Source: an uncultured Poribacteria bacterium (GTDB lineage: Bacteria; Poribacteria; WGA-4E; WGA-3G). Taken from it: a DNA stretch of 64,000 bases. Every line of letters starts with the position of its first letter. Within the stretch, counting starts at the first letter, position 1. Under the pieces are notes generated by a model. The model saw only the letters and a program-made list of their open reading frames with translations, did no database searches and was not told where the DNA came from. The translations under genes were made by a program, and so were the position numbers. Where the stretch lies: positions 992,001 through 1,056,000 of the forward strand of contig OX639973.1 of assembly GCA_951828385.1 (NCBI GenBank). The letters run 5' to 3'. Shown here in pieces: positions 28,853 through 37,419 of this stretch.

Positions 28853-28976
28853 AAATAACGTTCGCGAACCCTTATTTTATATAGACATGCCAATAACAGG
28901 TCATATAATTTTAGTCCGCGCACTCCTTTCCAATTTTTTACAGAAGCGTAGGATGTGCATCCTTCGCTTTTGCCAG

Positions 28977-29432
28977 TTACCATTTCAGATGTATGTGTGC
29001 GTTGCGAATTTGTGAAATCTGAACAGAGATACTTTTCCCGCCAGTTTGTGCCAAGACGACCCGCTCCGGATGTACTTCTACAACGGTGCCTTGTACGTGA
29101 GAGTTCTGTTCATTTTCCGATTCCGAAGCGACTTCTATCTGAACGGTTCGCCCACAATTTCGCTGAAAATCCTTGGCGGTTTGCAAAGGTCTATCTATCC
29201 CGGGTGAGGCGACTTCCAACTGTGCGTAACTCGCTAAATATTCATGGACTTCTAAAATCGGGTGTACGACATGGTTCACAGCTTGGCAATCTGCTACCGA
29301 AAGCCCGCCTTGCTTGTGAATAAGTAAGCGCAAGGTCTGCCCGTGCGTCTCAATATCCACGAGTTCAAAACCATCCATGTCAAGCATCGGTGCTAACATC
29401 TCAATAATAGCGTTTTTCTCGGTTGTTGTCAT
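28977..29432 (-). CDS. rimP: Ribosome maturation factor RimP
   Basis: A 151-residue RimP, required for 30S subunit maturation. Typical blocks are GFELVDIETHGQTLRLLIHK, LEVASPGIDRPLQTAKDFQR and VQGTVVEVHPERVVL. It begins the nusA-infB cluster and lies 124 bases before nusA. The gap contains GCGTAGGATGTGCATCCT..CGC, a small hairpin near 28946. Confidence 0.94.
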   Translation of the reverse strand: MTTTEKNAIIEMLAPMLDMDGFELVDIETHGQTLRLLIHKQGGLSVADCQAVNHVVHPILEVHEYLASYAQLEVASPGIDRPLQTAKDFQRNCGRTVQIEVASESENEQNSHVQGTVVEVHPERVVLAQTGGKSISVQISQIRNAHIHLKW

Positions 29433-29840
29433 ACCTTATGTAATGTAAATATATAAAAAAACGCGAAATATCCCAATAGTAGAGGTCCCTCGCGGTTTAT
29501 GTTATGTTGTATCCTGCAGATGGAAGGCGTAGCACTGAGGTAAACGTACCCGCCTCTAATTCTAAAGCAGCTGCGTTATACAACTTCTACCGATTGCCAA
29601 GCAACGGTGTATTAATTCTCTTCCATTACCTGTATTGTATTACATAATACCTATTTTCCGTGTTACAGTCAAGCCAAAACATGCAACTAAAGTAAGATTC
29701 ACAAAAGATTATGATATAATTGTATCATATTGGATGCTATAAGTCAAATTAAAAAGCTGCCGCTGCTATACTATCTCTGGCACACTGATTAATTGTTCGG
29801 AAAACGTGAACTCGGTTTCCCAAAACCTATCTTGACTGTT

Positions 29841-29966
29841 TATAGTAAAACCTATAATTAATTGGGCACTCTCAAACAGTCTGAATGCCTATGACAGGCA
29901 TTCAGACTGGCACAAACTGGAAGTTTATGCTACAAAGATGTCTACTTATTTTTAGGATTCACTATA
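29841..29966. mobile_element. 126-bp MITE-like repeat, copy 2
   Basis: Starts TATAGTAAAACCTATAATTA and ends AGGATTCACTATA, imperfect terminal inverted repeats. The internal stem CAGTCTGAATGCCT / AGGCATTCAGACTG is perfect over 14 bp around ATGAC. It has the same orientation as copy 1, so the pair flanks rimP-nusA-ylxR-infB as direct repeats. It lies in the 750-base gap 29433-30182, which otherwise holds the hairpin at 30064 and no supported gene. Confidence 0.8.
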
Positions 29967-30063
29967 GTTAGTGTAGGGACTATTTCGGGGTGTGCTATAG
30001 AAAATGAGGTGCTTGAAAACGAAGGGTGTGTGCGGTGGACGTGATGTTTGTGCGTGTAGAAAG

Positions 30064-30097
30064 CACGCGTCCACAATCTCAAGATAGCGGACGCGTG
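30064..30097. repeat. Hairpin in the gap past the 495-residue protein gene
   Basis: CACGCGTCC and GGACGCGTG form a perfect 9-bp stem with a 16-base loop about 85 bases past the stop of the minus-strand gene. No T-run follows on either strand, so a terminator role is unproven. Confidence 0.45.
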
Positions 30098-30182
30098 AGA
30101 TGAACGGGGTTTCAGAGGATGTAGGCACGATAAATCGTGCAACGTGTTTGTTACGTTTTTGCCTTAACATTCTCTAATCTTA

Positions 30183-31670
30183 TTACTCTTTTTTCAGGAG
30201 TCGTTCTACCTGTTCAGCGACTGCCGGATCAGTCTCTTTCAGACGGCGGATTCCTTCCTCAGGCCCGTAGCGATTCAAGGTTTCCATCGCTTTTGAAAAT
30301 CTTTCGGGGTTAAACTGTTCCGAGATTTTGGATTCAAGCTTTTCCACTGTGGGGATTTGCGGCATAAAATGATTTTCAATTTCTGCTGTCAACTCAGCGT
30401 CTGTCATGTTGGCGAATTCTTCAAACTGCCGGAGCTGCTGCTTAAATTTCTCAAATTCGGCTTGTGCTGCGGCTGCAGCATCCTGTGCACGTTCTGTCTC
30501 ATAAGTATCGTGCCCGTAGTTTTCGGTATCGCCGAGAAACTCACCCGCTGTCTCTGTCTCCGCATTCGGAGCGAATTCACCGAATTGCCCTGGATCTTCC
30601 TGAAAAATTACTTCCGAAGAAACAACAATACCATCTTTTTTCGGATCGTAAGGTTCTGGGTTTTTTGTCAGGACGTTGTAATCCTCGTCCACATAAACAA
30701 TTTCAATATCTTCAGGGTGAACGCCTTGATAGTGTAAAGCATTCCGTTGTTCATCTGTGAGGTGTGTGCCCCAAGTCCTTGTTACAGGTCCATCTCTATA
30801 TACATAAGTCATCTTTCCTGTCACGGGTAAGTATTTATCGGGCTGGCTTTCGGGGAAGTAGATAGTGCCAGGGGTATTCGGATTTGCCGCTCTGAAGTCC
30901 TTGTAGACTTGTCGCTCCCACTGTTTTCGTTCAATAAACGCGTCTTCATAAGCGTCATACGCACTTACGGGTGGCACACCGTAGAGTCCACTTTGCCATC
31001 TATTTGGGTTCTCGCGTGCTTGAATGAGATAGAACCGTGATTTCATATAGTAGTCGTAATCGGTGGCGTTTTCAATCACAATGCCCTTATCAAGGATACG
31101 CTGTAGCCACTCCTCGCGCGGGTAGTGTTCATCATATCTGAGAGTCTTTGGAAAGAGCTCCACATACCCTGCGTCATAGGCTGCCATGAGTGCTTCTGTG
31201 GTCTGGGGGCCTTCGTAGGGTTTGGGCTGTACAATAACAGGCTTGCCTGCATTTGGATATAGTTTCTCCTCAGGCATCCCCTCTTCGAGAGAGGTAGGTG
31301 GTGGCAAATTCGCTGCTTTGTATGGTGCCACCATCTCTACTAATCTAGAGCGGTAATCTATTTTATATGCTGCAATATCTTCGGCGGTTTTAAGTCCGCC
31401 ATGCTCTACATAAACACCAATCGCATCTTCAATCTTTCCATCAATCCAATCATCCCATGTCTGCACAGGTGTATTTATCAAAAAAGCCGCTCTCTTTTCC
31501 TTTGAAGCCAACGGGTGCAATCGTAATCGTTCAGCTCTTGCCCGGGCTTCAGACGTGAATGGAATACTTTTCAGCAAAGAAGTGCGGGACTCCGCGCTGA
31601 GGAAGAGAAATAAGGCGACCCCAAGGGCGAGTAAGAGAGGTCCTGCAATAAACAGACGTTTACGATTCAT
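30183..31670 (-). CDS. Exported or membrane-anchored protein of unknown function
   Basis: A 495-residue protein not recognised. The N terminus has one membrane segment or signal anchor (LFIAGPLLLALGVALFLFLS). The middle is rich in Tyr, Pro and acidic residues (PTSLEEGMPEEKLYPNAGKP; NATDYDYYMKSRFYLIQARE). The last 110 residues are helical and charged (AAAAAQAEFEKFKQQLRQFE), ending EQVERLLKKE. It starts at ATG behind AAGGAG, 95 bases after the gene for another exported protein, with a stem-loop between them. The two likely form an operon and may work together at the cell surface. Confidence 0.7.
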   Translation of the reverse strand: MNRKRLFIAGPLLLALGVALFLFLSAESRTSLLKSIPFTSEARARAERLRLHPLASKEKRAAFLINTPVQTWDDWIDGKIEDAIGVYVEHGGLKTAEDIAAYKIDYRSRLVEMVAPYKAANLPPPTSLEEGMPEEKLYPNAGKPVIVQPKPYEGPQTTEALMAAYDAGYVELFPKTLRYDEHYPREEWLQRILDKGIVIENATDYDYYMKSRFYLIQARENPNRWQSGLYGVPPVSAYDAYEDAFIERKQWERQVYKDFRAANPNTPGTIYFPESQPDKYLPVTGKMTYVYRDGPVTRTWGTHLTDEQRNALHYQGVHPEDIEIVYVDEDYNVLTKNPEPYDPKKDGIVVSSEVIFQEDPGQFGEFAPNAETETAGEFLGDTENYGHDTYETERAQDAAAAAQAEFEKFKQQLRQFEEFANMTDAELTAEIENHFMPQIPTVEKLESKISEQFNPERFSKAMETLNRYGPEEGIRRLKETDPAVAEQVERLLKKE

Positions 31671-31695
31671 AGGATTCTCCTTTTCGTAGAACAGA

Positions 31696-31727
31696 GGGGC
31701 AGCACTCCTTGTTTCAAGTACTGCCCC
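31696..31727 (-). promoter_or_regulatory. Intercistronic stem-loop between two exported-protein genes
   Basis: On the minus strand GGGGCAGTAC and GTGCTGCCCC pair over 10 bp with one G-U. It stands just ahead of the AAGGAG of the 495-residue gene. No proper T-run follows. It could stabilise or process the mRNA or attenuate the second gene. Confidence 0.45.
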
Positions 31728-31765
31728 AACTTTGTTGTAAAGCCTACAGTAAAACGGGGTTTAGT

Positions 31766-32524
31766 TTACTCACCATAAGTGGTATATGATGCATCGGCGG
31801 AACTATAGGCATTGCCAGCAAAGACAAAATAAGCACACCACGCCGATTTGCTGGCTTCAGCGCGACCTGAAACATAAGCATTTACAGACTTTGAAGTTTG
31901 TGCCTGTGGAACAACCTTCTTTATTGTTGTATGAGTCTCTGTCTTATAGAGTTCACCACCACTTGTCCACTCAGCTCCTACCTTTGCACGTTCATCACCA
32001 AAAGGGACTTCTATCTTTAGTGTTATTGTAGGATCAGAAACTTGTTTTCCAGTCACCTCCTTAACCTCTTTCTCCACCATTAGGACCCAGGCCTGAAGGA
32101 AAGATCCTTTTCCAGGATCTGTTCTTGCAGGGACTGTAGACCAATGCCCCCAGCATCCTCCATAGCCTTGTGCATAACAAGCACCACTACAATAGACCTT
32201 TGCGTAGCATTCCGCCCGAGAAGCCTCTACCGTCGCATTTCCGGTGTAATCCGCAACTCTTATGCGGTAGGGTCCGTTAAAAGCGGTGGGATTTTTAATG
32301 GACGGTCCCATTGAGGCTGAAGCACTACTTGAGCCAGCAGACACGGAACCACTCAGGGTCCAGCCTCCGCCGTGGCTTTCAGAGGAAGAATCAGAAAACG
32401 AACTATATCCTTCATCCATGTACGTCCATCCGCAGTCCCCGTCAATAGGGAAAAATACCAGCCCGCAGATTGCCAGAATGGATAGGTACACGACATACGA
32501 ATGTTTCAACTTATCTAAAAACAC
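31766..32524 (-). CDS. Secreted Ser/Ala/Cys-rich protein of unknown function
   Basis: A 252-residue protein. I choose a GTG start (FLDKLKHSYVVYLSILAIC) seven bases after AAGGAG; an open frame upstream has no such site. A signal peptide ends around residue 30. The mature part opens with a Ser/Gly-rich stretch (SSFSDSSSESHGGGW; GSSSASASMG), then a Cys cluster (AECYAKVYCSGACYAQGYGG with CWG after it) that could form disulfides, and a C-terminal beta-rich region. Not recognised. It may be a surface or extracellular protein. It is the first gene after a long leader that begins at a consensus promoter. Confidence 0.65.
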   Translation of the reverse strand: MFLDKLKHSYVVYLSILAICGLVFFPIDGDCGWTYMDEGYSSFSDSSSESHGGGWTLSGSVSAGSSSASASMGPSIKNPTAFNGPYRIRVADYTGNATVEASRAECYAKVYCSGACYAQGYGGCWGHWSTVPARTDPGKGSFLQAWVLMVEKEVKEVTGKQVSDPTITLKIEVPFGDERAKVGAEWTSGGELYKTETHTTIKKVVPQAQTSKSVNAYVSGRAEASKSAWCAYFVFAGNAYSSADASYTTYGE

Positions 32525-32688
32525 AGTTTTTCTCCTTGTATGTATAAAGTGATTTGAAAATACTGAAGATTTATGACAACAAGGGAAACATGCCTTAGAA
32601 TAGCACGTTCCGATGTTATTGTAAAACCCAAAAAGTTGCTTCGCGAGGATCCACACTTATTAGTGCAGTCTGCGATGCAACGCCGAAA

Positions 32689-32733
32689 GCCCGCGGTGGG
32701 GTGCTTCGTGTGAGACGAAGACAGCACGCGGGC
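32689..32733. other. Structured element in the leader of the secreted-protein gene
   Basis: Outer stem GCCCGCG/CGCGGGC (7 bp) and inner stem CTTCGT/ACGAAG with a GTGAG loop, separated by an asymmetric internal loop. It lies in the 775-base gap 32525-33299, between the consensus promoter at 33015-33043 and the GTG start. It does not match a riboswitch class I know. Confidence 0.4.
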
Positions 32734-33014
32734 GCGAAAGATCTCTACAACAGTTAAAGGGACTGTATGGACCTTGTGAAGTAAAACACTTAACGTAGGT
32801 AAGCGGGGGGGGGAGTAAACTTGATGGTATTAACCAAAAACACAAGCACTACCAACGAACAATGTGCACTCAGGTGGTGCATACCTGGCATCAGCACTTT
32901 TAGCATCTTGAGGTTGATAGGTTGGTTCATCATCTGCAATTTTTCGCTGTGAAATGTGAGCGTAAAATGCCCGGTAGCACTATTTTTTCGATTTTGCCGC
33001 CTTGCTTATGAAGA

Positions 33015-33043
33015 ATTATATCATATATCCCAAAAGATGTCAA
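33015..33043 (-). promoter_or_regulatory. Perfect sigma70-type consensus promoter
   Basis: On the minus strand TTGACA and TATAAT are exactly 17 bp apart. Transcription would start near 33008 and run about 485 bases to the GTG of the secreted protein. Confidence 0.75.
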
Positions 33044-33286
33044 ATTTAAAAACGGATGAACGGATGCCCGTATTTGTGTAGTGGATTGGCAAAAAAGGTG
33101 GGAAATGACTAAAGTAAGTTTTAAGAAATTATGGAGTTTTTCGCTTTTTTTTTTCAAAGCCGGTGCGGTTAGGAATGCAGATCGGATTTGGATGAGTACA
33201 CTGCAAAATCTCATCTACCGGGCCTAGGGTTGAAAATCTGTCTGACATTTTCAGTAGAAATTATTTTATTTTTCAAAAAAGTACGC

Positions 33287-33292
33287 TATAAT
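33287..33292 (+). promoter_or_regulatory. -10 element placed for a leaderless mRNA
   Basis: TATAAT ends seven bases before the ATG at 33300, so the transcript would begin at or next to the start codon. No ribosome site is seen and no good -35 lies 17 bp upstream. Confidence 0.45.
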
Positions 33293-33299
33293 ATTTACC

Positions 33300-33920
33300 A
33301 TGAGTATGTTCCGTGAACACTGGATCGGTGGGTTAGTCGCTTACAGTACCTTTTTCATCATCTCACTTATAGCCGCCCTTGCCATTCCAATCCTTTATGA
33401 TACAATGCCACCAGATTGGAATCCAACGATTCCACCGGTGAGGGCTCCTCTACAAATCATCGGTTGCTTTGCCGTATCAGTGCTGTTTGGATTGTGGCCA
33501 GATGTTGACATCAAGAGCAAGAGTCAGAAGATATTTTATAGTGTACTCTTTGTGCTAAATGTGGTCCTGATTGTTTTTTTACAGAGGTACCTGGAATCAG
33601 CACTCTTAGGTCTCTTCGCGATGCTCCCGATTATGAGCAAACATCGCGGGTGGACACACGCGAAACTGACTATGATTTTGCTGCCCAGTGTGTTCCTGTT
33701 CGTTCCGATTTATGCTGGATATCCAGAATGGAAGTCGGGGAGTACCCTCGCGGAGCAGTTCAATGCGTTACGAGATTGGGATGACCTTCCACACGCTGTC
33801 CTGAGTGGTATCCCCTTCTACGTGGCAGGTTTCATCGGTTATGCAACGCATCTCCATCTGGACGGCATCCTATTGCGTTCACGGAAAGCACAACGACAAA
33901 AGGCACGAGCCAACCCATGA
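33300..33920 (+). CDS. YdjM-like (DUF457) membrane-bound predicted metal-dependent hydrolase
   Basis: A 206-residue protein with about five membrane segments. The family's polar motifs are present: FGLWPDVDIKSKSQK, KHRGWTHAKL and GYATHLHLDG, with the His and Asp residues expected to bind metal. Members are integral membrane proteins of unclear substrate; E. coli YdjM is one. Its stop overlaps the next start (ATGA), so it is coupled to the nucleotidyltransferase gene. The start appears leaderless; a second ATG lies two codons in. Confidence 0.82.
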   Translation: MSMFREHWIGGLVAYSTFFIISLIAALAIPILYDTMPPDWNPTIPPVRAPLQIIGCFAVSVLFGLWPDVDIKSKSQKIFYSVLFVLNVVLIVFLQRYLESALLGLFAMLPIMSKHRGWTHAKLTMILLPSVFLFVPIYAGYPEWKSGSTLAEQFNALRDWDDLPHAVLSGIPFYVAGFIGYATHLHLDGILLRSRKAQRQKARANP

Positions 33921-35257
33921 ACACAACGATTCAGACGCTTCAAGAACTATTTGGCAATCCGACCCTGCAGGCACTCGGTAATTTTGCCAACGCACGCGGT
34001 GTACAGCTCTATCTCGTCGGTGGCAGTGTGAGAGATTTATTGCTCAAACGCCAGACGACAGATATTGATTTCGCCTTAGCCTCGGATGCGATTCAGTTTG
34101 CCAAGGCGTTTGCTGATAGTATCAGCGCGACCTGCATCGCGCTTGAAGAAAACCCGTCCACTGCCCGTGTGATTGTCAAACAACATGACATTTCGCAGAG
34201 ACCGTCTTTAAGCATGGATTTTGCGCAATTCCGGGCTGCATCGCTCACTGAGGATTTACGTTTGCGGGACCTGACAATCAATGCGATGGCAATTGCGTTT
34301 GAAAATGTGGAATCGGTTACACATAACGCGTGTGAACAAAATTCTCTTCACGTGATTGACCCGTGCAGCGGTACGAAAGACTTAGAGACAGGTTTACTCC
34401 GATTTCCGAGTGAACAGGTGGTGCGAGATGATCCCGTTCGTTTGCTGCGGATTTACAGATTCGCGGCGCAGTTGGATTTCAAGATCGCCGAAAGCGCGAT
34501 TAATTTGGTAACAAAGCATCGAGCGTTACTCTCTAAGATAGCATCGGAACGGTGCCGCGACGAACTGATGAAAATCTTTAATGTTAAGAAGTCATATCCA
34601 TATCTACAACAAATGGAAACAGTTGGATTGCTTACCGAAGTCGTCCCGTCAATAAAAGCGGCAGGCAGTTCCTGGAATCCACTTGAGGCTTTTGAAAAAA
34701 GCCCAATCCCGATGGGACTCCACACATACCGCAGCGAAATTAATGACTACCTGCAAGAAAAACTTGGGGCAGAGGTCAATCGGCGTTCTTTGATCAAACT
34801 TAGTCTACTCTTGGAAGATAATTACGATGGTATCGGCGCGCAGCTTCGATTGAGTCGTAAAGCGACACAGTTTATGAAACGTCTTCTCAGCGGAACTAAA
34901 GCACTTAAAAATGAAATTCAGCAATTGACCCGAAAACAGATCATTCGCTTTCTCAGAACATACGCCTCCGACTGGTGGGGTGTACTTCTCTATGCGGCAG
35001 CGTCACATCCGATGGATCCGACATCACTTCAACAGATTGCGAACACGTACTATGAACATATCCTGCCAATTAGCAAACAGGGTAGACTCATCACTGGAGA
35101 TGATTTGATTAAGCATTTTGATTTGAAAGAAGGGCAGCAGATCGGAAGGTTGCTAAAAGAGGTTGAAGAACGGCAGTTTGATGGCGACATCCGAACCCGT
35201 GAAGAAGCACTTACTGCTATAGCGGCGTTAATTCGGCGGTCTAATCACTTTCTTTGA
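33917..35257 (+). CDS. tRNA CCA-adding / poly(A) polymerase family nucleotidyltransferase
   Basis: A 446-residue class II nucleotidyltransferase. The catalytic motif is LYLVGGSVRDLLLKRQTTDI with the two Asp of DIDFAL, followed by DLRLRDLTINAMAI and DDPVRLLRIYRFAAQL. It adds CCA, or A alone, to tRNA 3' ends, or polyadenylates RNA; the sequence by eye does not decide which. No HD domain is evident. It overlaps the upstream membrane protein gene by four bases and converges on the TVP38 gene with one base between. Confidence 0.9.
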   Translation: MNTTIQTLQELFGNPTLQALGNFANARGVQLYLVGGSVRDLLLKRQTTDIDFALASDAIQFAKAFADSISATCIALEENPSTARVIVKQHDISQRPSLSMDFAQFRAASLTEDLRLRDLTINAMAIAFENVESVTHNACEQNSLHVIDPCSGTKDLETGLLRFPSEQVVRDDPVRLLRIYRFAAQLDFKIAESAINLVTKHRALLSKIASERCRDELMKIFNVKKSYPYLQQMETVGLLTEVVPSIKAAGSSWNPLEAFEKSPIPMGLHTYRSEINDYLQEKLGAEVNRRSLIKLSLLLEDNYDGIGAQLRLSRKATQFMKRLLSGTKALKNEIQQLTRKQIIRFLRTYASDWWGVLLYAAASHPMDPTSLQQIANTYYEHILPISKQGRLITGDDLIKHFDLKEGQQIGRLLKEVEERQFDGDIRTREEALTAIAALIRRSNHFL

Positions 35258-35258
35258 G

Positions 35259-35933
35259 TCATAATTTCGTCTGATTTTTTCGCAAAAATCTCGGAATCAA
35301 TGAGAGTAAAAGCATCAGGATGCCCGCGATCCCGAGATAGATTGCGGTCTTCCAAAAGTTGCCTTCGCCACTGACAAACGCGCCCCCCAACTGAACGAGT
35401 ACGATTGTCCCCGGTAACATAAAGATAGCAGAGACGAGTACATAAATTGGAAACCGAATGCTGGTGAGCCCATAGGCGTAATTTTGAAGGTTAAACGGGA
35501 AAATCGGGACCAAGCGTGTGAACATCAAGATCCGCCATCCTTGTTCTTCAACCTGCTCATCGATCTTGCGGAATTGTGCATTGTCTTTGACCCAACCTTC
35601 AACAAGGTCGCGAGCGACGTAGCGGGCAATAAGGAATGCGACAGAGACGGAGATAATAGAGGCTATGGAGGCGTAGAAGACACCCCATAACGGTCCGAAG
35701 ACGAAACCTGCCAATACCGTTACCGGGGACCCCGGGAGGAAAAAGACAGTCGAGACAAGATAAAGTCCAATATAGACGAAGGGTGCAATTGCCCCAAAAC
35801 TCGCCACCCATGTCTTGATTTTGGGAACATTTTCTAACCGAATCTCGTCTGTTATGCCGTAGTGTCTCAACACGAAATAAACTATTGCAACAATGCCGAC
35901 AGCGGTTGCGATTTTAATCAGGCTCTTTTTCAT
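35259..35933 (-). CDS. TVP38/TMEM64 (DedA-like, VTT domain) membrane protein
   Basis: A 224-residue membrane protein with about six hydrophobic segments. The VTT/SNARE-associated domain is marked by VFGPLWGVFYASIASIISVS, FLPGSPVTVLAGF and LQNYAYGLTSIRFPIYVLVS. Relatives are thought to move lipids between leaflets. Its start overlaps the end of the upstream coiled-coil gene by 20 bases. Confidence 0.88.
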   Translation of the reverse strand: MKKSLIKIATAVGIVAIVYFVLRHYGITDEIRLENVPKIKTWVASFGAIAPFVYIGLYLVSTVFFLPGSPVTVLAGFVFGPLWGVFYASIASIISVSVAFLIARYVARDLVEGWVKDNAQFRKIDEQVEEQGWRILMFTRLVPIFPFNLQNYAYGLTSIRFPIYVLVSAIFMLPGTIVLVQLGGAFVSGEGNFWKTAIYLGIAGILMLLLSLIPRFLRKNQTKL

Positions 35934-37419
35934 CTTCTTGCGAAATTGCCTCCAAATAGGCTTTAATCTGTGCTTGATATCGAACAGGAATACGATTATT
36001 GCTCACGGCTTCGGCATACGCGCGCTCCGCATTGAGGACGACATCGCTGAAAGGTAGATAGACGGGGTCATTGTTGCTAATCTCATCCGTAGTGGCATCA
36101 GAAAAACCTTGTGTATGCCCCGAAACCTCTGCTGTAAGTACCAACTGCTGTCCATCAATTTGTAGGATTGGTGTTTCCTCGCCAATGAGCGGCGCAGCAC
36201 CTGTCGTGTCTGTTTCGTTCTCCACTTCCTCTGCATCGGTTGTCTGCAACTCTGACGGTGGATCGGCATTCAACGCGCCTTCGAGAGTCCCTTGTACTTC
36301 ACTGCTTCCAGCGTTTTGCCCAGGGGCCCCATCGCTATTCGCAACGCCACCTTCTGAAGTTTCAATTTCAAGCGTCGCCAACGCTAATTCCTTCTGGCTC
36401 GCCGTGAGTTGTGTCTCCAGTTGCGCGAGGTCGGTTGATGCCTCCATCATCTCAAGCGCGTCAATGATGTCCTGCAACGTCTCCGATGTAACTGACTTGC
36501 CCTGAATCTGATTCAGTGAATCGTTGAGTGGCCCCTCCGGTAGATTTTCAGCCAAACGTTCAAAGAGATTCATGAGTTCCGCTTGGAGTTCGGGCGGTAT
36601 CTCAGGCTGTTCAACGAACGTTTGCAGTTCTGCAGCGAGTTGGTTGGCATCCATACCGCGAAAGTTTTGCGTCGCCGCTGCGGCTTCGGTGATAGCGTTT
36701 TGCTCTGATTGCTGCTCGCGTACCTCTTTTTTTAAGTCGCTGAGATTTCTTCGTGCCGTGTCAAGGTCCTTTGCGGTTTTCAACTGATTTATGGTATCGC
36801 TGATTTGCTGCTGTAGGGTCGAATTTTTGAGCTGTTTCCCATCAAGGTTCTGAATGGCTTTATCCAATGCCTCCTGCTGGAGGTCGGTGAGGGGTTGCGG
36901 CGCCTCATAGAACGGTGGAATAGCGAAAGATAATCCAATCAACAACAAAGGAATTGGAAATAATCTCATTAACTTTGGGACACGATACGGACAGACCTTT
37001 GCGATTTCTAAAGTTTCTACAACTTCTGCGGTGTCTTGGATTTGGCGTTGTGCGAAATCACTTTGCGGAGCCGTCTGTATCAATTCAAACGCTGTGCCGA
37101 GACGTTCTCTGAGTTCCATCTTTTCGTCAATAGTCCGCGCGACAAGCCGTAAATCTTTGCGATGTCTGAAACTGATGCAGATGCCTACGCCTATCGCTAC
37201 GGACATGATCATCCAGCTGATACTTGATATTTGCATCGGTAGGGGAACTACTCGATTCAGGAGGAATAGAAGCGCAAGCAGCATGAGTCCACAGAAACAC
37301 ATACGGACAGTTGTCAGTAAAAGTGCCTGCCGATACATTCTATCCCGAATGTCGGTTAGACAATTTTTGATGCGTTGTGCCTCTAACGCTTCGCCTTGGC
37401 CGTGTTTAGATTTTACCAT
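35914..37419 (-). CDS. Membrane protein with long coiled-coil region, DUF4175-like
   Basis: A 501-residue protein. Two membrane segments near the N terminus (LLALLFLLNRVVPL; ISWMIMSVAIGVGICISF) are followed by RTIDEKMELRERLGTAFELI, a third segment (FPIPLLLIGLSFAIPPF) and a long charged helical part with TLQQQISDTINQLKTAKDLD-type heptads. The end (NRIPVRYQAQIKAYLEAISQ) recalls proteins encoded near aerotolerance (Bat) operons and DUF4175. Function is unknown. Start at MVKSKHGQ, overlapping the glycosyltransferase gene stop by 7 bases; an upstream extension lies inside that gene. Confidence 0.65.
   Translation of the reverse strand: MVKSKHGQGEALEAQRIKNCLTDIRDRMYRQALLLTTVRMCFCGLMLLALLFLLNRVVPLPMQISSISWMIMSVAIGVGICISFRHRKDLRLVARTIDEKMELRERLGTAFELIQTAPQSDFAQRQIQDTAEVVETLEIAKVCPYRVPKLMRLFPIPLLLIGLSFAIPPFYEAPQPLTDLQQEALDKAIQNLDGKQLKNSTLQQQISDTINQLKTAKDLDTARRNLSDLKKEVREQQSEQNAITEAAAATQNFRGMDANQLAAELQTFVEQPEIPPELQAELMNLFERLAENLPEGPLNDSLNQIQGKSVTSETLQDIIDALEMMEASTDLAQLETQLTASQKELALATLEIETSEGGVANSDGAPGQNAGSSEVQGTLEGALNADPPSELQTTDAEEVENETDTTGAAPLIGEETPILQIDGQQLVLTAEVSGHTQGFSDATTDEISNNDPVYLPFSDVVLNAERAYAEAVSNNRIPVRYQAQIKAYLEAISQEDEKEPD

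Noticed and set aside
32515-32727. A 70-residue minus-strand frame over the leader of the secreted-protein gene
   Set aside because: Composition is not protein-like, it starts with an unsupported GTG inside a hairpin, and it overlaps the better-supported signal peptide in another frame.
32804-32813. Nine-G run as a phase-variation tract
   Set aside because: Neither frame passing through it encodes a convincing protein, so length changes would have no clear effect.
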